A stretch of DNA of 64,000 bases from an uncultured Desulfovibrio sp. GTDB lineage: Bacteria > Desulfobacterota > Desulfovibrionia > Desulfovibrionales > Desulfovibrionaceae. This document shows positions 26,077-35,017 of the stretch, one piece after another. Location of the stretch: NCBI GenBank assembly GCA_910587035.1, contig CAJUMQ010000002.1, positions 62,001-126,000 of the forward strand, read 5' to 3'. Numbering within the stretch: the first letter of the stretch is position 1; each line of letters begins with the position of its first letter. Both the position numbers and the translations under genes were made by a program. The notes below the pieces were generated by a model. The model was not told where the DNA came from and did no database searches. It saw only the letters and a list, made by a program, of their open reading frames with translations.

Positions 26077-27750
26077 ATGAGAACGACAAAACACAATTTG
26101 GGGACCCTGCTGGAGACCGATGTTCTGGTCATTGGCTCCGGCGCCTCCGGTTGCGGCGCGGCCCTTGGCGCTCGCGATCAGGGGCTGGATGTGATTCTGG
26201 TGGACAAGGGCAAGCTGGAGAGCTCCGGCTGTATTGGCGGAGGCAATGATCATTACATGGCTGTGCTTGAGCAGCCGGGTGAGCCATATGACACCGCAGA
26301 TGATCTGGTGAAATTCTATGCCAAGCCTCTCAATGGCTGGACAAGAAACATGCTTGTGAATGGCTGGTACAACCACATGCCGCATTTTCTGGATATTCTG
26401 GGCAAAGCCGGAGTAGATTTCGCCCATAATGCGGATGGTACCTACACCCGTACCCAGGGTTTCGGCCAGCCGGGGCGCTGGTGGGTGCACATTTCCAATG
26501 GCATGACCATCAAGCGGGTCATGGCCAGGCTGGTGCATGCCAGCGGCGTCAATGTTGTGGACCGCATCATGGTGATGAGCATCCTCACCGATGGCGGCCG
26601 GGCCTGCGGCGCTCTGGGCTGGAATGTGCGCACAGGGGAATATGTCATAATCCGCGCCAAGACCGTTGTTTCCGCCCAGGGCAGATCCGCCACGCGCGGC
26701 GCGGACAATTCCACCCATAACGCATTCAATGTCTGGATGTATCCTTACAACACCAGCGCCGGCGTCCTCCTTGGCTACGAAGCCGGAGCGGCCGTCACAG
26801 AGCTGGACACCTATCAGCGCGCCACGATGCTGCCCAAGGGCTATGGCTGCCCTGGCATGAATGGCATCAACAGTTCCGGCGCCCATGAGCTCAACGCACT
26901 TGGCGAGAGATTCATGTGCAAATATGACCCCATGTGCGAAAATGGCGTGCGCAATAACCAGATCCAGGGCACTTTCCAGGAACAGATGGAAGGTTCCGGG
27001 CCTCCATTCTACATGGATATGCGCCATGTTGACCCTGACATAGTGCATGAGCTGCAATATGTGTTGATGCCGGGCGACAAGGCCACCTTTGGCGACTGGG
27101 CCGATTGCACCCATACTGATTTCCAGCACAAGCTTCTGGAAGTTGAGATTGGCGAGCTTATCTATGGCGGCACCATAGCGGTGAATGACATTTTTGAATC
27201 CACGGTGCCCAACCTGTTTTGCGGCAGCATCTTCCTCTACTGCTCCGGCGCCATGTGCGGCGGTTATGAAGCAGGGCGCCAGGCTGCCATGAAGGCCGCG
27301 GGGATGGCTGAAGCCGGCAAGGTTGACGAGGAAAAGGCGGCAACGGAAAAGGAGCGCATTTTCGCCCCCATGCGGGATTCCGACACTGAGCCACTGGGAT
27401 ATCAGGAGCTTGAGCAGGCTGCCCGCAATGTCATGGATTATTATATGGGTTTTCGCCGCTCCATGGCCGGCATGGAAAGGGCTCTGGAGAAAATCCGCTT
27501 TCTCAAGACCCAGACCCCGAGGCTGCGCGCAGGCACACTGCGCGAGCTCATGCGCTGCCACGAATCCCAGGATGTGCTCAATGTCTGTGATCTGGCCATT
27601 CAGGCCACAATGGAACGCAAGGAATCAGGCCGCTGCGTGTACCGGGTACGCGAATTCCCCGGCCTTAATCCCGAAATGGCAAAGCCCCTGTTATTAATGC
27701 GCGGCGCCAACGGCACCACTTTCCACTGGGGCAAGGAAAATATCCTCTGA
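26077..27750 (+). CDS. AprA-like FAD-dependent oxidoreductase (flavoprotein 1)
   Basis: This 557-residue flavoprotein belongs to the fumarate reductase / adenylylsulfate reductase alpha superfamily. The FAD-binding motif VLVIGSGASGCGAALGARDQG is at the N-terminus. GGNDHYMAV follows where related proteins here have GATGNDHF. GRWWVHISNGMTIKRVMA and a C-terminal helical domain ending in ATMERKESGR match the AprA-like branch. No signal peptide or haem motif is present, so it is cytoplasmic and not a periplasmic fumarate reductase. The next gene supplies its electron partner. The substrate is unknown. The ATG at 26077 starts the flavin fold correctly; a GTG 126 bases upstream in frame is not supported by protein homology. 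Confidence 0.87.
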   Translation: MRTTKHNLGTLLETDVLVIGSGASGCGAALGARDQGLDVILVDKGKLESSGCIGGGNDHYMAVLEQPGEPYDTADDLVKFYAKPLNGWTRNMLVNGWYNHMPHFLDILGKAGVDFAHNADGTYTRTQGFGQPGRWWVHISNGMTIKRVMARLVHASGVNVVDRIMVMSILTDGGRACGALGWNVRTGEYVIIRAKTVVSAQGRSATRGADNSTHNAFNVWMYPYNTSAGVLLGYEAGAAVTELDTYQRATMLPKGYGCPGMNGINSSGAHELNALGERFMCKYDPMCENGVRNNQIQGTFQEQMEGSGPPFYMDMRHVDPDIVHELQYVLMPGDKATFGDWADCTHTDFQHKLLEVEIGELIYGGTIAVNDIFESTVPNLFCGSIFLYCSGAMCGGYEAGRQAAMKAAGMAEAGKVDEEKAATEKERIFAPMRDSDTEPLGYQELEQAARNVMDYYMGFRRSMAGMERALEKIRFLKTQTPRLRAGTLRELMRCHESQDVLNVCDLAIQATMERKESGRCVYRVREFPGLNPEMAKPLLLMRGANGTTFHWGKENIL

Positions 27751-27777
27751 TTTCGCGGATAAAAAAGGAGACACAAC

Positions 27778-29490
27778 ATGCCGCCAAAATATAGTCGGGA
27801 AATTACCAGACCTGTGGCCTTTGGGCCGCGTTTGAAGGAGCAGTTTCGTACTTCTCCCTGCGAGGCAGCCTGCCCTGCGGGCAATTCCATCCAGAAGATG
27901 CAGGCCCTGGTGGAAAAAGGCGAATTTACCGAGGCCCTGCGCTACCTGCGCGCCAAAAATCCCTTTCCTGGCATAACTGGCCGCGTCTGCCCCCATTTCT
28001 GCATGGATCAATGCAACAGGAAGAACATGGAGGGCTGCGTCAACACCCGCGCTCTTGAGCGGGCGGCTGCCGACAATGCCACCCCTGGCGCAATACTTTT
28101 CAAAAACAGGCCTGCCACAGGTAAAAAGGTGGCCATAATCGGCGGGGGGCCGGCAGGACTGACAGCTGCCTATTTCCTGGCCCTTCTGGGGCATGCTCCC
28201 ACCGTCTACGAGGCCGGGTCCGTGCTCGGCGGACTGCCCCGTTATGGAGTGCCCAGCTTCCGCCTGCCCCGTTATGTGGTTGATCGAGAGGTTGGTCTTG
28301 TGCTCGAGACCGGCATCCGCGCTTTTGTCAACACCCGCGTTGGCGTGGACATCACCCTCAAGGAAATTGAGGATCGCCATGATGCCATAATCATTGCCAC
28401 AGGCCTGACAAAAGAGAACAGCCTGCCCATTCCTGGAGCGGAAAAAGCCGTCAAGGCAGGCGAATTTCTGCGCGAGGCCGCCCTTGGCCGCTATCAGCGC
28501 GATGGCAACAACCCCATTGGCAAGACGGTTGTAGTCATGGGCGGCGGTGGCGTTGGTTTTGACTGCGCTTTTACTGCAAAACGTCTTGGCGCGGAAAATG
28601 TGCATATAATCTGCCTTGAAAAGTCCGGAGAAATGCGCGCCCCGGCAGATGATCTCGAGCTTGCCGCTGTCGAGGGCATCCAAATCCACAACTCCTCCAC
28701 CATGTCCGGCATTCGTGTGGAAAACGGCAATGTCTGCGGAGTGGATTATTTTGAGGTGCGCGCAAGCCACTTTGATGAAAAGGGGCAGCTTACCCTTGAA
28801 CCTGCGCCGGATGGCTCTCATACCATCCCTTGTGACACCGTGATCTTCGCGGTGGGCATGAAGCCTGATCTGGAATTTCTTGGGGACGATATGGCCGGTC
28901 TGGAGCTGACGCCCCGCAATTTCATAAAGGTGGACAGAAGCCAGACCACAAGCAGGCCCGGCATATTCGCGGCTGGCGATATTTCCGCCGGACCCGCCTC
29001 CATTGCCAGGGCTGTGGGCGATGGCCGCCGCGCCGCTTTTACAGCCCATGCCTGGCTCACAGGGGAAAATGCCCGCGTATATGTATTCAATGATGACAAC
29101 ATGCTTGAGGCCAGGGATGACATGGCCGGTTTCGCCGACCCGTATATTGTGCCCTTTGCCGAAATATACGGCATCGATCAATATGCCCACGCCGAACCGG
29201 AAAAGGAAAAGACCAATGCCTGTGGCAAAAGCTTCGCCGAACTCAATGCCGGCTTTGCGGCGGATCAGGCCATGGCCGAGGCCGCCCGCTGCCTGCATTG
29301 CGGCCACTGCAAGGCCTGTGGCACCTGTGTCGACGATTGCCCAGGCTATGTTCTGGAAATGAAAGCCTATGGCGAGCTGGAAAGACCGGAGGTTTTCTTT
29401 GGGGACGAGTGCTGGCATTGCGCCAACTGCCGCACAAGCTGCCCCACCGGCGCCATAGCTTTTCATTTTCCGCTTAGAATGCAGGTCTGA
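27778..29490 (+). CDS. Glutamate-synthase-like NAD(P)H oxidoreductase fused to an AprB-like ferredoxin
   Basis: The 570-residue chain has three parts. The N-terminal Fe-S segment has cysteines in RTSPCEAACPAGNSIQ and GRVCPHFCMDQCNR (to about residue 90), as in GltD and related small subunits. The nucleotide-binding region (about 115-430) carries the FAD motif VAIIGGGPAGLTAAYF and the NAD(P)H motif VVVMGGGGVGFDCAF. The C-terminal ferredoxin (about 500-570) has CLHCGHCKACGTCVDDCP and CWHCANCRTSCPTGAIAF, which closely resembles the separate ferredoxins at 59558 and 62254. It follows flavoprotein 1 by 27 bp. The arrangement suggests electron flow from NAD(P)H through this chain to flavoprotein 1. 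The fusion of these domains is unusual. Confidence 0.9.
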   Translation: MPPKYSREITRPVAFGPRLKEQFRTSPCEAACPAGNSIQKMQALVEKGEFTEALRYLRAKNPFPGITGRVCPHFCMDQCNRKNMEGCVNTRALERAAADNATPGAILFKNRPATGKKVAIIGGGPAGLTAAYFLALLGHAPTVYEAGSVLGGLPRYGVPSFRLPRYVVDREVGLVLETGIRAFVNTRVGVDITLKEIEDRHDAIIIATGLTKENSLPIPGAEKAVKAGEFLREAALGRYQRDGNNPIGKTVVVMGGGGVGFDCAFTAKRLGAENVHIICLEKSGEMRAPADDLELAAVEGIQIHNSSTMSGIRVENGNVCGVDYFEVRASHFDEKGQLTLEPAPDGSHTIPCDTVIFAVGMKPDLEFLGDDMAGLELTPRNFIKVDRSQTTSRPGIFAAGDISAGPASIARAVGDGRRAAFTAHAWLTGENARVYVFNDDNMLEARDDMAGFADPYIVPFAEIYGIDQYAHAEPEKEKTNACGKSFAELNAGFAADQAMAEAARCLHCGHCKACGTCVDDCPGYVLEMKAYGELERPEVFFGDECWHCANCRTSCPTGAIAFHFPLRMQV

Positions 29491-29535
29491 TTCTGCCGGG
29501 TACAAAAGGCACAGGCCAGAATACTCCGCAATAAG

Positions 29536-29582
29536 GCGGGATTATCCCCATGCTTGCAAGGCTTTGAAATGGATAATCCCGC
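29536..29582. repeat. 12-bp inverted repeat between oxidoreductase and porin genes
   Basis: GCGGGATTATCC and its exact complement GGATAATCCCGC flank a 23-base loop. No T-tract follows, so it may be an operator or a weak terminator before the porin gene. Confidence 0.5.
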
Positions 29583-29673
29583 ACGGATTGCAAGTGAATG
29601 CCCAAAGTCATTGCGGCCCGCGCGCCAACACGGGTCGCGGCAATGTTCAGACAATCCACCGAGGTCTTAAACT

Positions 29674-31221
29674 ATGTTTAAATGGATTATAAGTAAAATT
29701 GCCCTGTTATCATCCATTGCCATTTTTTCTGTCCTGCTTGCTTCAGGACAGGCCAGCGCAGTGGATTTCAAGGTCAAAGGCTGGTGGCTGGTTTCAATGC
29801 AGTACGGCCAGAATGGCAATTTCAGCGACAAGGGCCATACCGGCTATGATTATCTGGAGGATGATTTTGAGGCCCGCTCCCGCGTGCGCATCCAGCTCGA
29901 TGCAGTAGCCTCCGAAAGCCTGAGCGGCCAGGTTTATTTTGAAATTGGCAAATTTATCTGGGGCAAGGCCAGCAATCCCCAGGGAGGTGGCGCCCTGGGC
30001 GCGGATGCATCCATTGTCAAGCTCAAGAGAGCTTTCATAGACTGGATGGTGCCAGAGACAAACCTGCGGCTGCGCATGGGCATCCAGGCTTTCCGCTCCC
30101 CCTATTTCGCCCTTGACGGCCCAACGGTGCTCACTGCTGATGGCGCCGGCGTTACGGCCAGCCTGCCCATCAATGAGAATGTATCCGTCACTGCCTTCTG
30201 GATGCGGCCATATAATGACAACTATATCAGCGCCACAGACCCCAATGAAAATGGCTTCATGGACAACATGGATATTGGCGGCGTATTCCTCCCCCTGCGT
30301 TTTGACGGCTGGGCGGTCACTCCCTGGGGCATCTATGGCGCCATTGGTCCCAATACCTTCCGCAACGCCAATGGCCAGTTTGCCAACCGCATCAATGGTG
30401 TTGATGGCAACTATTTCTTCAGCGGCATGTTCCCGCTTATGGGCAATGATCCCAAAATCAACCGCAAAACCACCCATGCCTATGCCAATGCCTGGTGGGC
30501 CGGCATAACCGGCGAGTTTACCATGGTCGATCCCTTCCGCCTGGCCTGGGAATTCACCTATGGCAGTGTGAGCTGGGATGGCGATTCCACCATGGACCGC
30601 AAGGGCTGGATGGGCGCCCTGCTCCTGGAATATCGAACCAGCTGGGGTATTCCCGGCCTTTATGGCTGGTACGCCTCCGGTGATGATGACGATCTTGGCA
30701 ATGGATCTGAACGTCTGCCCTATATCGTCAATGACTTTGGCGTTTCCGGTTTCAGCGATACCTTTGCCGGGCCGGACATAAACGGCCTGGAACGTGACCG
30801 CGTCATGGCAAACACCCTCATCGGCACCTGGGGCGTTGGTGTGCGCCTCAAGAATCTCAGCTTCTGGCAAAACCTCAAGCACACTCTGCACATAAGCCTG
30901 TGGGGTGGCACCAACAGCTCCGGCATTCTTGAAAAAATCCACGATCGCACAGGCAAATGGATGGACATAAATGTCAGCGGCGGCACACCCCCCATGGGGC
31001 GCGACAATATCTATCTTACAGACAAGGACTATGCGCTGGAGTTCGGCATACTCAATACCTACAAGATTTATGACAATCTCACCTTCAATCTCGAATTCGG
31101 CTATGTGCATCTGATGATGGACAGATCTGACAATGTCTGGGGGCAGGCCCAGACCGGAGGTGGCGGTAAGGGACTGCGTGATGCCTGGAATATCAGCGGC
31201 CTGCTGAGCTATACCTTCTAG
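29674..31221 (+). CDS. Outer-membrane porin (Desulfovibrio homotrimeric type), copy 1
   Basis: This 515-residue beta-barrel protein has a signal peptide (ending ASGQASA) and a mature start VDFKVKGWWLVSMQYGQNGNF. A strand pattern rich in aromatic residues and a C-terminal Phe (LLSYTF) fit an outer-membrane barrel. RVRIQLDAVASESLSGQVYFEIG and IDWMVPETNLRLRMGIQA are shared with the second porin at 44720-46333, which shows paralogy. Such porins are characteristic of Desulfovibrionaceae. Placed between two reductase gene pairs, it may admit their substrate. GAGG before ATG supports the start. Confidence 0.92.
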   Translation: MFKWIISKIALLSSIAIFSVLLASGQASAVDFKVKGWWLVSMQYGQNGNFSDKGHTGYDYLEDDFEARSRVRIQLDAVASESLSGQVYFEIGKFIWGKASNPQGGGALGADASIVKLKRAFIDWMVPETNLRLRMGIQAFRSPYFALDGPTVLTADGAGVTASLPINENVSVTAFWMRPYNDNYISATDPNENGFMDNMDIGGVFLPLRFDGWAVTPWGIYGAIGPNTFRNANGQFANRINGVDGNYFFSGMFPLMGNDPKINRKTTHAYANAWWAGITGEFTMVDPFRLAWEFTYGSVSWDGDSTMDRKGWMGALLLEYRTSWGIPGLYGWYASGDDDDLGNGSERLPYIVNDFGVSGFSDTFAGPDINGLERDRVMANTLIGTWGVGVRLKNLSFWQNLKHTLHISLWGGTNSSGILEKIHDRTGKWMDINVSGGTPPMGRDNIYLTDKDYALEFGILNTYKIYDNLTFNLEFGYVHLMMDRSDNVWGQAQTGGGGKGLRDAWNISGLLSYTF

Positions 31222-31233
31222 CTGGAGAAAGCC

Positions 31234-31479
31234 ATGATCGAAAAGATCGATGCCGACATCTGTATCGGCTGCGGCCAGTGCGTGAAGCTCTGTCCACTTG
31301 ATACCCTGCGCATGAACGACAATGACAAGGCCTGGATAGCCTATCCCGATGATTGCATGACATGTTTTATCTGTGAAATCGGCTGTCCCTCCGGGGCCAT
31401 TACCGTCAATCCACTGCGTGAGGTTCTGCCGCCAACATTCCCGGATATTCCCGTAAATCTTGGTGGAGGCGCTGCATGA
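31234..31479 (+). CDS. Two-cluster 4Fe-4S ferredoxin, AprB-like electron-transfer subunit
   Basis: This 81-residue cytoplasmic ferredoxin has two 4Fe-4S motifs: CIGCGQCVKLCPLDTLRM (about residues 10-27) and CMTCFICEIGCPSGAITV (about 41-58). It starts 13 bp after the porin gene and overlaps the next flavoprotein gene by 4 bp, so both are translationally coupled. It is the probable electron donor or acceptor of flavoprotein 2, as AprB is for AprA. The short length without the long AprB tail is like the ferredoxins at 59558 and 62254. Confidence 0.9.
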   Translation: MIEKIDADICIGCGQCVKLCPLDTLRMNDNDKAWIAYPDDCMTCFICEIGCPSGAITVNPLREVLPPTFPDIPVNLGGGAA

Positions 31480-33197
31480 TGAAAACGGATGCAAAAATTA
31501 TTGATGCCGATGTCCTTGTGGTTGGCGGCGGTTCCGCAGGCCTGTGGGCAGCACTTGCCCTGACCGAAAAGGCGCCGGACAAAAAGGTTGTTATCGTGGA
31601 CAAGGGCCCAGCTGACTGGGGCGGCCTGATGCGCATGGCCGGTGGTGATTTTGAGGCTGTTCTGCCGCCAGACGATGTGGATCAGTGGCTGGAGGATCTG
31701 GTCTACTATTTCGATGGCCTGTGCGACCAGCACCTGATGCAAAAAGTGCTTGCCCAATCAGCAGCGCGCATGAAGGATTATGAGACCTTTGGCTGCGAAT
31801 TTTTCCGCAAGCCGGATGGCGCTCTCAAAAGTGTGCCTCAACGTGGGCTGCCCCACGTCAAGCTCTTTCCTGCCAGACAAAAAGGACGAGGCGGCGAGCT
31901 CATGGTCAAAAGCCTTGTGGCACGCCTGAAAGAGCAAGGCGTACAGAGATTTGGGCGCATAATGCTCAATCGCTACCTCACAAACGCTGGCCGCGTCTGC
32001 GGGGCAGCCGGTTTTGACTGCCGCAGTGGCGACTTCTACATCTTCCGCGCCAGGGCGGTAATAGCCGCCAGCGGCATGGGCGGCTGGAAAACATCCTATG
32101 GCAAAAATACACCAACAGGCGAAGGTATGCGCATGGCCTATGATGTTGGCGCAACCCTCTACAACCTGGAATTTTCGCGGGTGTGGAACATGCCCAGACT
32201 GTTTGCCTGGGAAGGCCAGACGCATCTCTTTCCCCTGGGAGCGCGTTTTGTAAACAGGCTGGGCGAGAACTTCATGTCGCGCTATTCACCCATCCTGGGG
32301 CCAAATACGGATCCCCACTATACCACCATAGGCATGGCTCTGGAGATCAGCGCCGGGCGCGGCCCCATAATATTTGATGTCAGCCCCCTGAAGGAAGAGG
32401 ACATGCCAATTCTGCGGCCCCAGACAGGCTGGCAAAAACTGAATTACGACAGACTTTGCAAACTTGGCCTTGACATTTTCCGCGACAATACGGAATGGGT
32501 GCCGCAAATGACAGTTTCCCATGGTGGCATCCGTACCGATGCCGACGGTTATACCGGTATTGATGGCCTGTTTGCCGCCGGAACTGCCCGCAGTCTTGAG
32601 CCCGGGGTGTATGCCGGTGGCTATGCCCTGATGACAACGGCCGTGACAGGGCACATGACAGGCGAGGCAGTGGCCGGTTGGCTGGCTGGTTCTTCCGCAC
32701 CATTGCCAGAGTTCAGCGCTGGCGAGCTTGGACGGATGCGCGCGGATATCTTTGAGCCAATGACAAAAACCGTCCCTGGCGCTCTCACTCCCAAACATGT
32801 CCTGACCCATATCCAGGCCGCAGTATTCCCGTATGATGTATCCATCATTAAAAACGAAACAGCCATGCAAAGAGCCCTTGCGGAACTTGAACGGATTGAG
32901 CATGAGGAAATACCACGCATGTTTGCCAATGATCCGCATGAGCTGCTTAAACTGCGGGAGGTGGAAGCAATACTGTTTGTCAGCCGCCATTTTGTGGCTG
33001 CTTCCATGGAGCGCAAGGAGAGCCGGGCGGGCCAGTATCGCTCCGACTTTCCAAAACTCGATCCAGATGGCCCGGCATGGCTGCTCATAAACAGGCAGCC
33101 GGATGGCACATCCCGCTTCAGCCGCGAGATGGTGCCTCTGGATAAATACCCTGTGCCTCTCACCCGCTGCTATCAGAACAACTTCAACTTCTCCTGA
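31476..33197 (+). CDS. AprA-like FAD-dependent oxidoreductase (flavoprotein 2)
   Basis: This 573-residue flavoprotein of the fumarate reductase / AprA superfamily has the FAD motif VLVVGGGSAGLWAALALTEKA, then a Gly-rich GGLMRMAGGDFEAV in place of the NDHF motif of the other copies. AVIAASGMGGWKTSYG, GLFAAGTARSLEPGVYAGGYAL and the C-terminal ASMERKESRAGQYR follow the family order. It is the most divergent of the four copies in this window and probably acts on a different substrate. The start overlaps the ferredoxin stop (ATGATGA), with GGAGG seven bases upstream. No signal peptide is seen. It ends before a strong terminator and the oxalate module. Confidence 0.88.
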   Translation: MMKTDAKIIDADVLVVGGGSAGLWAALALTEKAPDKKVVIVDKGPADWGGLMRMAGGDFEAVLPPDDVDQWLEDLVYYFDGLCDQHLMQKVLAQSAARMKDYETFGCEFFRKPDGALKSVPQRGLPHVKLFPARQKGRGGELMVKSLVARLKEQGVQRFGRIMLNRYLTNAGRVCGAAGFDCRSGDFYIFRARAVIAASGMGGWKTSYGKNTPTGEGMRMAYDVGATLYNLEFSRVWNMPRLFAWEGQTHLFPLGARFVNRLGENFMSRYSPILGPNTDPHYTTIGMALEISAGRGPIIFDVSPLKEEDMPILRPQTGWQKLNYDRLCKLGLDIFRDNTEWVPQMTVSHGGIRTDADGYTGIDGLFAAGTARSLEPGVYAGGYALMTTAVTGHMTGEAVAGWLAGSSAPLPEFSAGELGRMRADIFEPMTKTVPGALTPKHVLTHIQAAVFPYDVSIIKNETAMQRALAELERIEHEEIPRMFANDPHELLKLREVEAILFVSRHFVAASMERKESRAGQYRSDFPKLDPDGPAWLLINRQPDGTSRFSREMVPLDKYPVPLTRCYQNNFNFS

Positions 33198-33221
33198 TTC
33201 CTTCTCCCGCAGGCCGTCCCT

Positions 33222-33256
33222 GGGGCCGGAGTGACCCTCTGGATCACTCCGGCCCC
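33222..33256 (+). terminator. Terminator after flavoprotein 2
   Basis: GGGGCCGGAGTGA and its perfect complement form a 13-bp stem around CCCTCTGGA. It is followed by TCTCCAATATCTTC, which is pyrimidine-rich and not a clean T-run. It closes the porin-ferredoxin-flavoprotein unit. Confidence 0.6.
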
Positions 33257-33646
33257 TCTCCAATATCTTCAGGCCATCCAGAAAAATTCAAAAAACTTCT
33301 TGCATTCCACAAAAAAAATGCATACGATGCGCTATCTGAAAATATGGTAATAAGCCAGCATGTTCCTCCACCGGAATATCAGGCTTTCACCGGCTCCTAC
33401 CGAAGCCGTCATCTGAAAGCCAGGGGCAAGGTACCATGCCAGGCATCCATCCCGTCAAAAGGGCGGCACTATTAGACGCAGCTTTGCAGCCAACGCGTCA
33501 ATTTGGTGTTTAAAAAATTTTTTAATGAATTAAATCAAGGGTATATATGCATATACCCTTGATTTAACTAATAAAAAATTTGACTGCCCCTGCAAGAAGG
33601 CATAATCATGTAATCGACGCTGTAGTTATTAACGGAGGTTACATAT
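33257..33646. other. Non-coding promoter region of the oxalate module
   Basis: These 390 bases hold no gene. They become strongly AT-rich after 33500 and contain the perfect palindrome at 33530-33567. GGAGG nine bases before the frc ATG is the ribosome-binding site. Confidence 0.55.
33530..33567. promoter_or_regulatory. Perfect 17-bp palindrome upstream of frc (putative operator)
   Basis: TTAAATCAAGGGTATAT is followed by ATGC and its exact complement. It lies 79 bp before the frc ATG in AT-rich DNA. It resembles a dimeric-regulator operator more than a terminator, because no gene ends just upstream and the sequence is symmetrical without an adjacent T-run. Confidence 0.6.
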
Positions 33647-34942
33647 ATGTCTACGGCTCCTTTACAAGGAATTAAGATTGTTGATTTCACAGCCGTTCAA
33701 TCAGGTCCATCCTGCACCCAGCTGCTTGCATGGCTTGGGGCAGAAGTTATAAAAATTGAGCGTCCCGGCAGCGGCGACGCCACCCGTCACGAACTCCAGT
33801 TTGACCCCGATTGCCCAAGCTACTACTTTCTGCAGCTCAATTCGGATAAAAAATCCCTGTCCCTGGACGCAGCCACACCAGATGGCAAGGAAGTCCTTAC
33901 AAAACTCATCAAGGGTTGCGACATTTTCGTTGAAAACCTGCATCCAGGCGCGATGGACAAGCTGGGCTTCAGCTGGGAGGTTGTCCACAAACTTAACCCC
34001 CGTTGCATCTATGGCACCATCAAGGGTTTCCCCATTTCATCCAAATATGCCCATCTGAAGGCATATGAGCCGGTTGCCCAGGTTACGGCCGGCGCGGCCT
34101 CCACAACAGGCTGGTGGGAAGGTGAATACAACATCCCGACCCAGAGCGGAGCAGCCCTTGGCGACTCCAACACTGGCATGCATCTGGCCATTGGACTTCT
34201 GGCCGCCCTTGCCCAGCGTGAACGCACAGGCGAAGGCTGCTTTGTCTACCAGTCCATGCACAATGCCTGCCTCAACCTGTGCCGTATCAAGACACGTGAC
34301 CAGCTCACACTTGACAAAATTGGCTATCTTACCCAGTTCCCGCAATATCCGGACCAGAAATTTGGCGACTATGTGCCCCGCTCCGGCAACCAGGAAGGCT
34401 CAGGCGTTTTGGGCTGGACCTACAAATGCAAGAACTTCGCCAATGATCCCAATGACTGCGTATATGTAATCCTGCAACGCGACCACAAGAGCTTTGAGAA
34501 GTTCTGCAAGGGCATGGGCTTCGAAGACTGGCTTACCAATCCCGATTTCAACACAGCCGATGCCCGCGATCGTCATAAGCAGGCGATCTACAAACGCGTG
34601 GGCGACTGGTGCGCCACCCGCTCAAAGTTTGAGATCACTGATCATCTGGCCCAGTTTGACGTTCCTGTGGCGCCGGTTCTTTCCACCAAGGAAATCATGG
34701 ACGATGAAACGCTCTATGATGGCAACTCCCTTGTCAAAATTGACCAGCCAGGCAAGGTTGGCGAGTTTGTGACCGTGGGCGTCCCCTTCACACTGAGCAG
34801 CTACCAGCCCACTTATGGCCCCTGCCCGACCCTTGGCGGCAACAATGAGGAAATCCTTACAAGCCTTGGCTACACCAAGGCCCAGCAGGAGGAGTTCAAG
34901 AAGAACGGCACAACCCACACCCTGGCAGACGGCAAGATGTAA
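33647..34942 (+). CDS. frc: Formyl-CoA:oxalate CoA-transferase
   Basis: This class III CoA-transferase moves CoA from formyl-CoA to oxalate, making oxalyl-CoA for the next enzyme. The 431-residue sequence follows Oxalobacter FRC closely: IVDFTAVQSGPSCTQLLAWLGAEVIKIERPGSGD, then FVENLHPGAMDKLGF, then the catalytic Asp (about 173) in AALGDSNTGMH. The active-site glycine loop is NQEGSG here where Oxalobacter has a four-glycine run. The gene order frc-oxc-yfdV equals that of E. coli yfdW-yfdU-yfdV. A clear GGAGG precedes the ATG. Other CoA-transferases of this class exist (for example CaiB), but the neighbouring oxc makes oxalate the likely substrate. Confidence 0.94.
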   Translation: MSTAPLQGIKIVDFTAVQSGPSCTQLLAWLGAEVIKIERPGSGDATRHELQFDPDCPSYYFLQLNSDKKSLSLDAATPDGKEVLTKLIKGCDIFVENLHPGAMDKLGFSWEVVHKLNPRCIYGTIKGFPISSKYAHLKAYEPVAQVTAGAASTTGWWEGEYNIPTQSGAALGDSNTGMHLAIGLLAALAQRERTGEGCFVYQSMHNACLNLCRIKTRDQLTLDKIGYLTQFPQYPDQKFGDYVPRSGNQEGSGVLGWTYKCKNFANDPNDCVYVILQRDHKSFEKFCKGMGFEDWLTNPDFNTADARDRHKQAIYKRVGDWCATRSKFEITDHLAQFDVPVAPVLSTKEIMDDETLYDGNSLVKIDQPGKVGEFVTVGVPFTLSSYQPTYGPCPTLGGNNEEILTSLGYTKAQQEEFKKNGTTHTLADGKM

Positions 34943-35017
34943 GGGCTTTATGCGGCTGCGCATCTGCGCAGTCGCCTGCTCCATACCAGCTTATTAATAT
35001 CAACCATCGATATACTT

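Noticed and set aside
25975..27561. Open frame of 528 codons on the minus strand
   Set aside because: It is antisense to flavoprotein 1 and has composition typical of a shadow frame.
26077..27750. Calling flavoprotein 1 a fumarate reductase or a true adenylylsulfate reductase
   Set aside because: It lacks the periplasmic signal, haem domain or membrane partner of fumarate reductases, and its partner is an NAD(P)H-linked fusion, not a standard AprB; only superfamily membership is supported.
27694..29505. Open frame of 603 codons on the minus strand
   Set aside because: It lies exactly antisense to the fused oxidoreductase, whose motifs are unmistakable. Its translation is Gly/His/Ala-rich without domain patterns, as expected from codon bias on the other strand.
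29794..31494. Open frame of 566 codons on the minus strand
   Set aside because: It is antisense to the porin and ferredoxin genes and shows no recognisable motif; it is a shadow frame.
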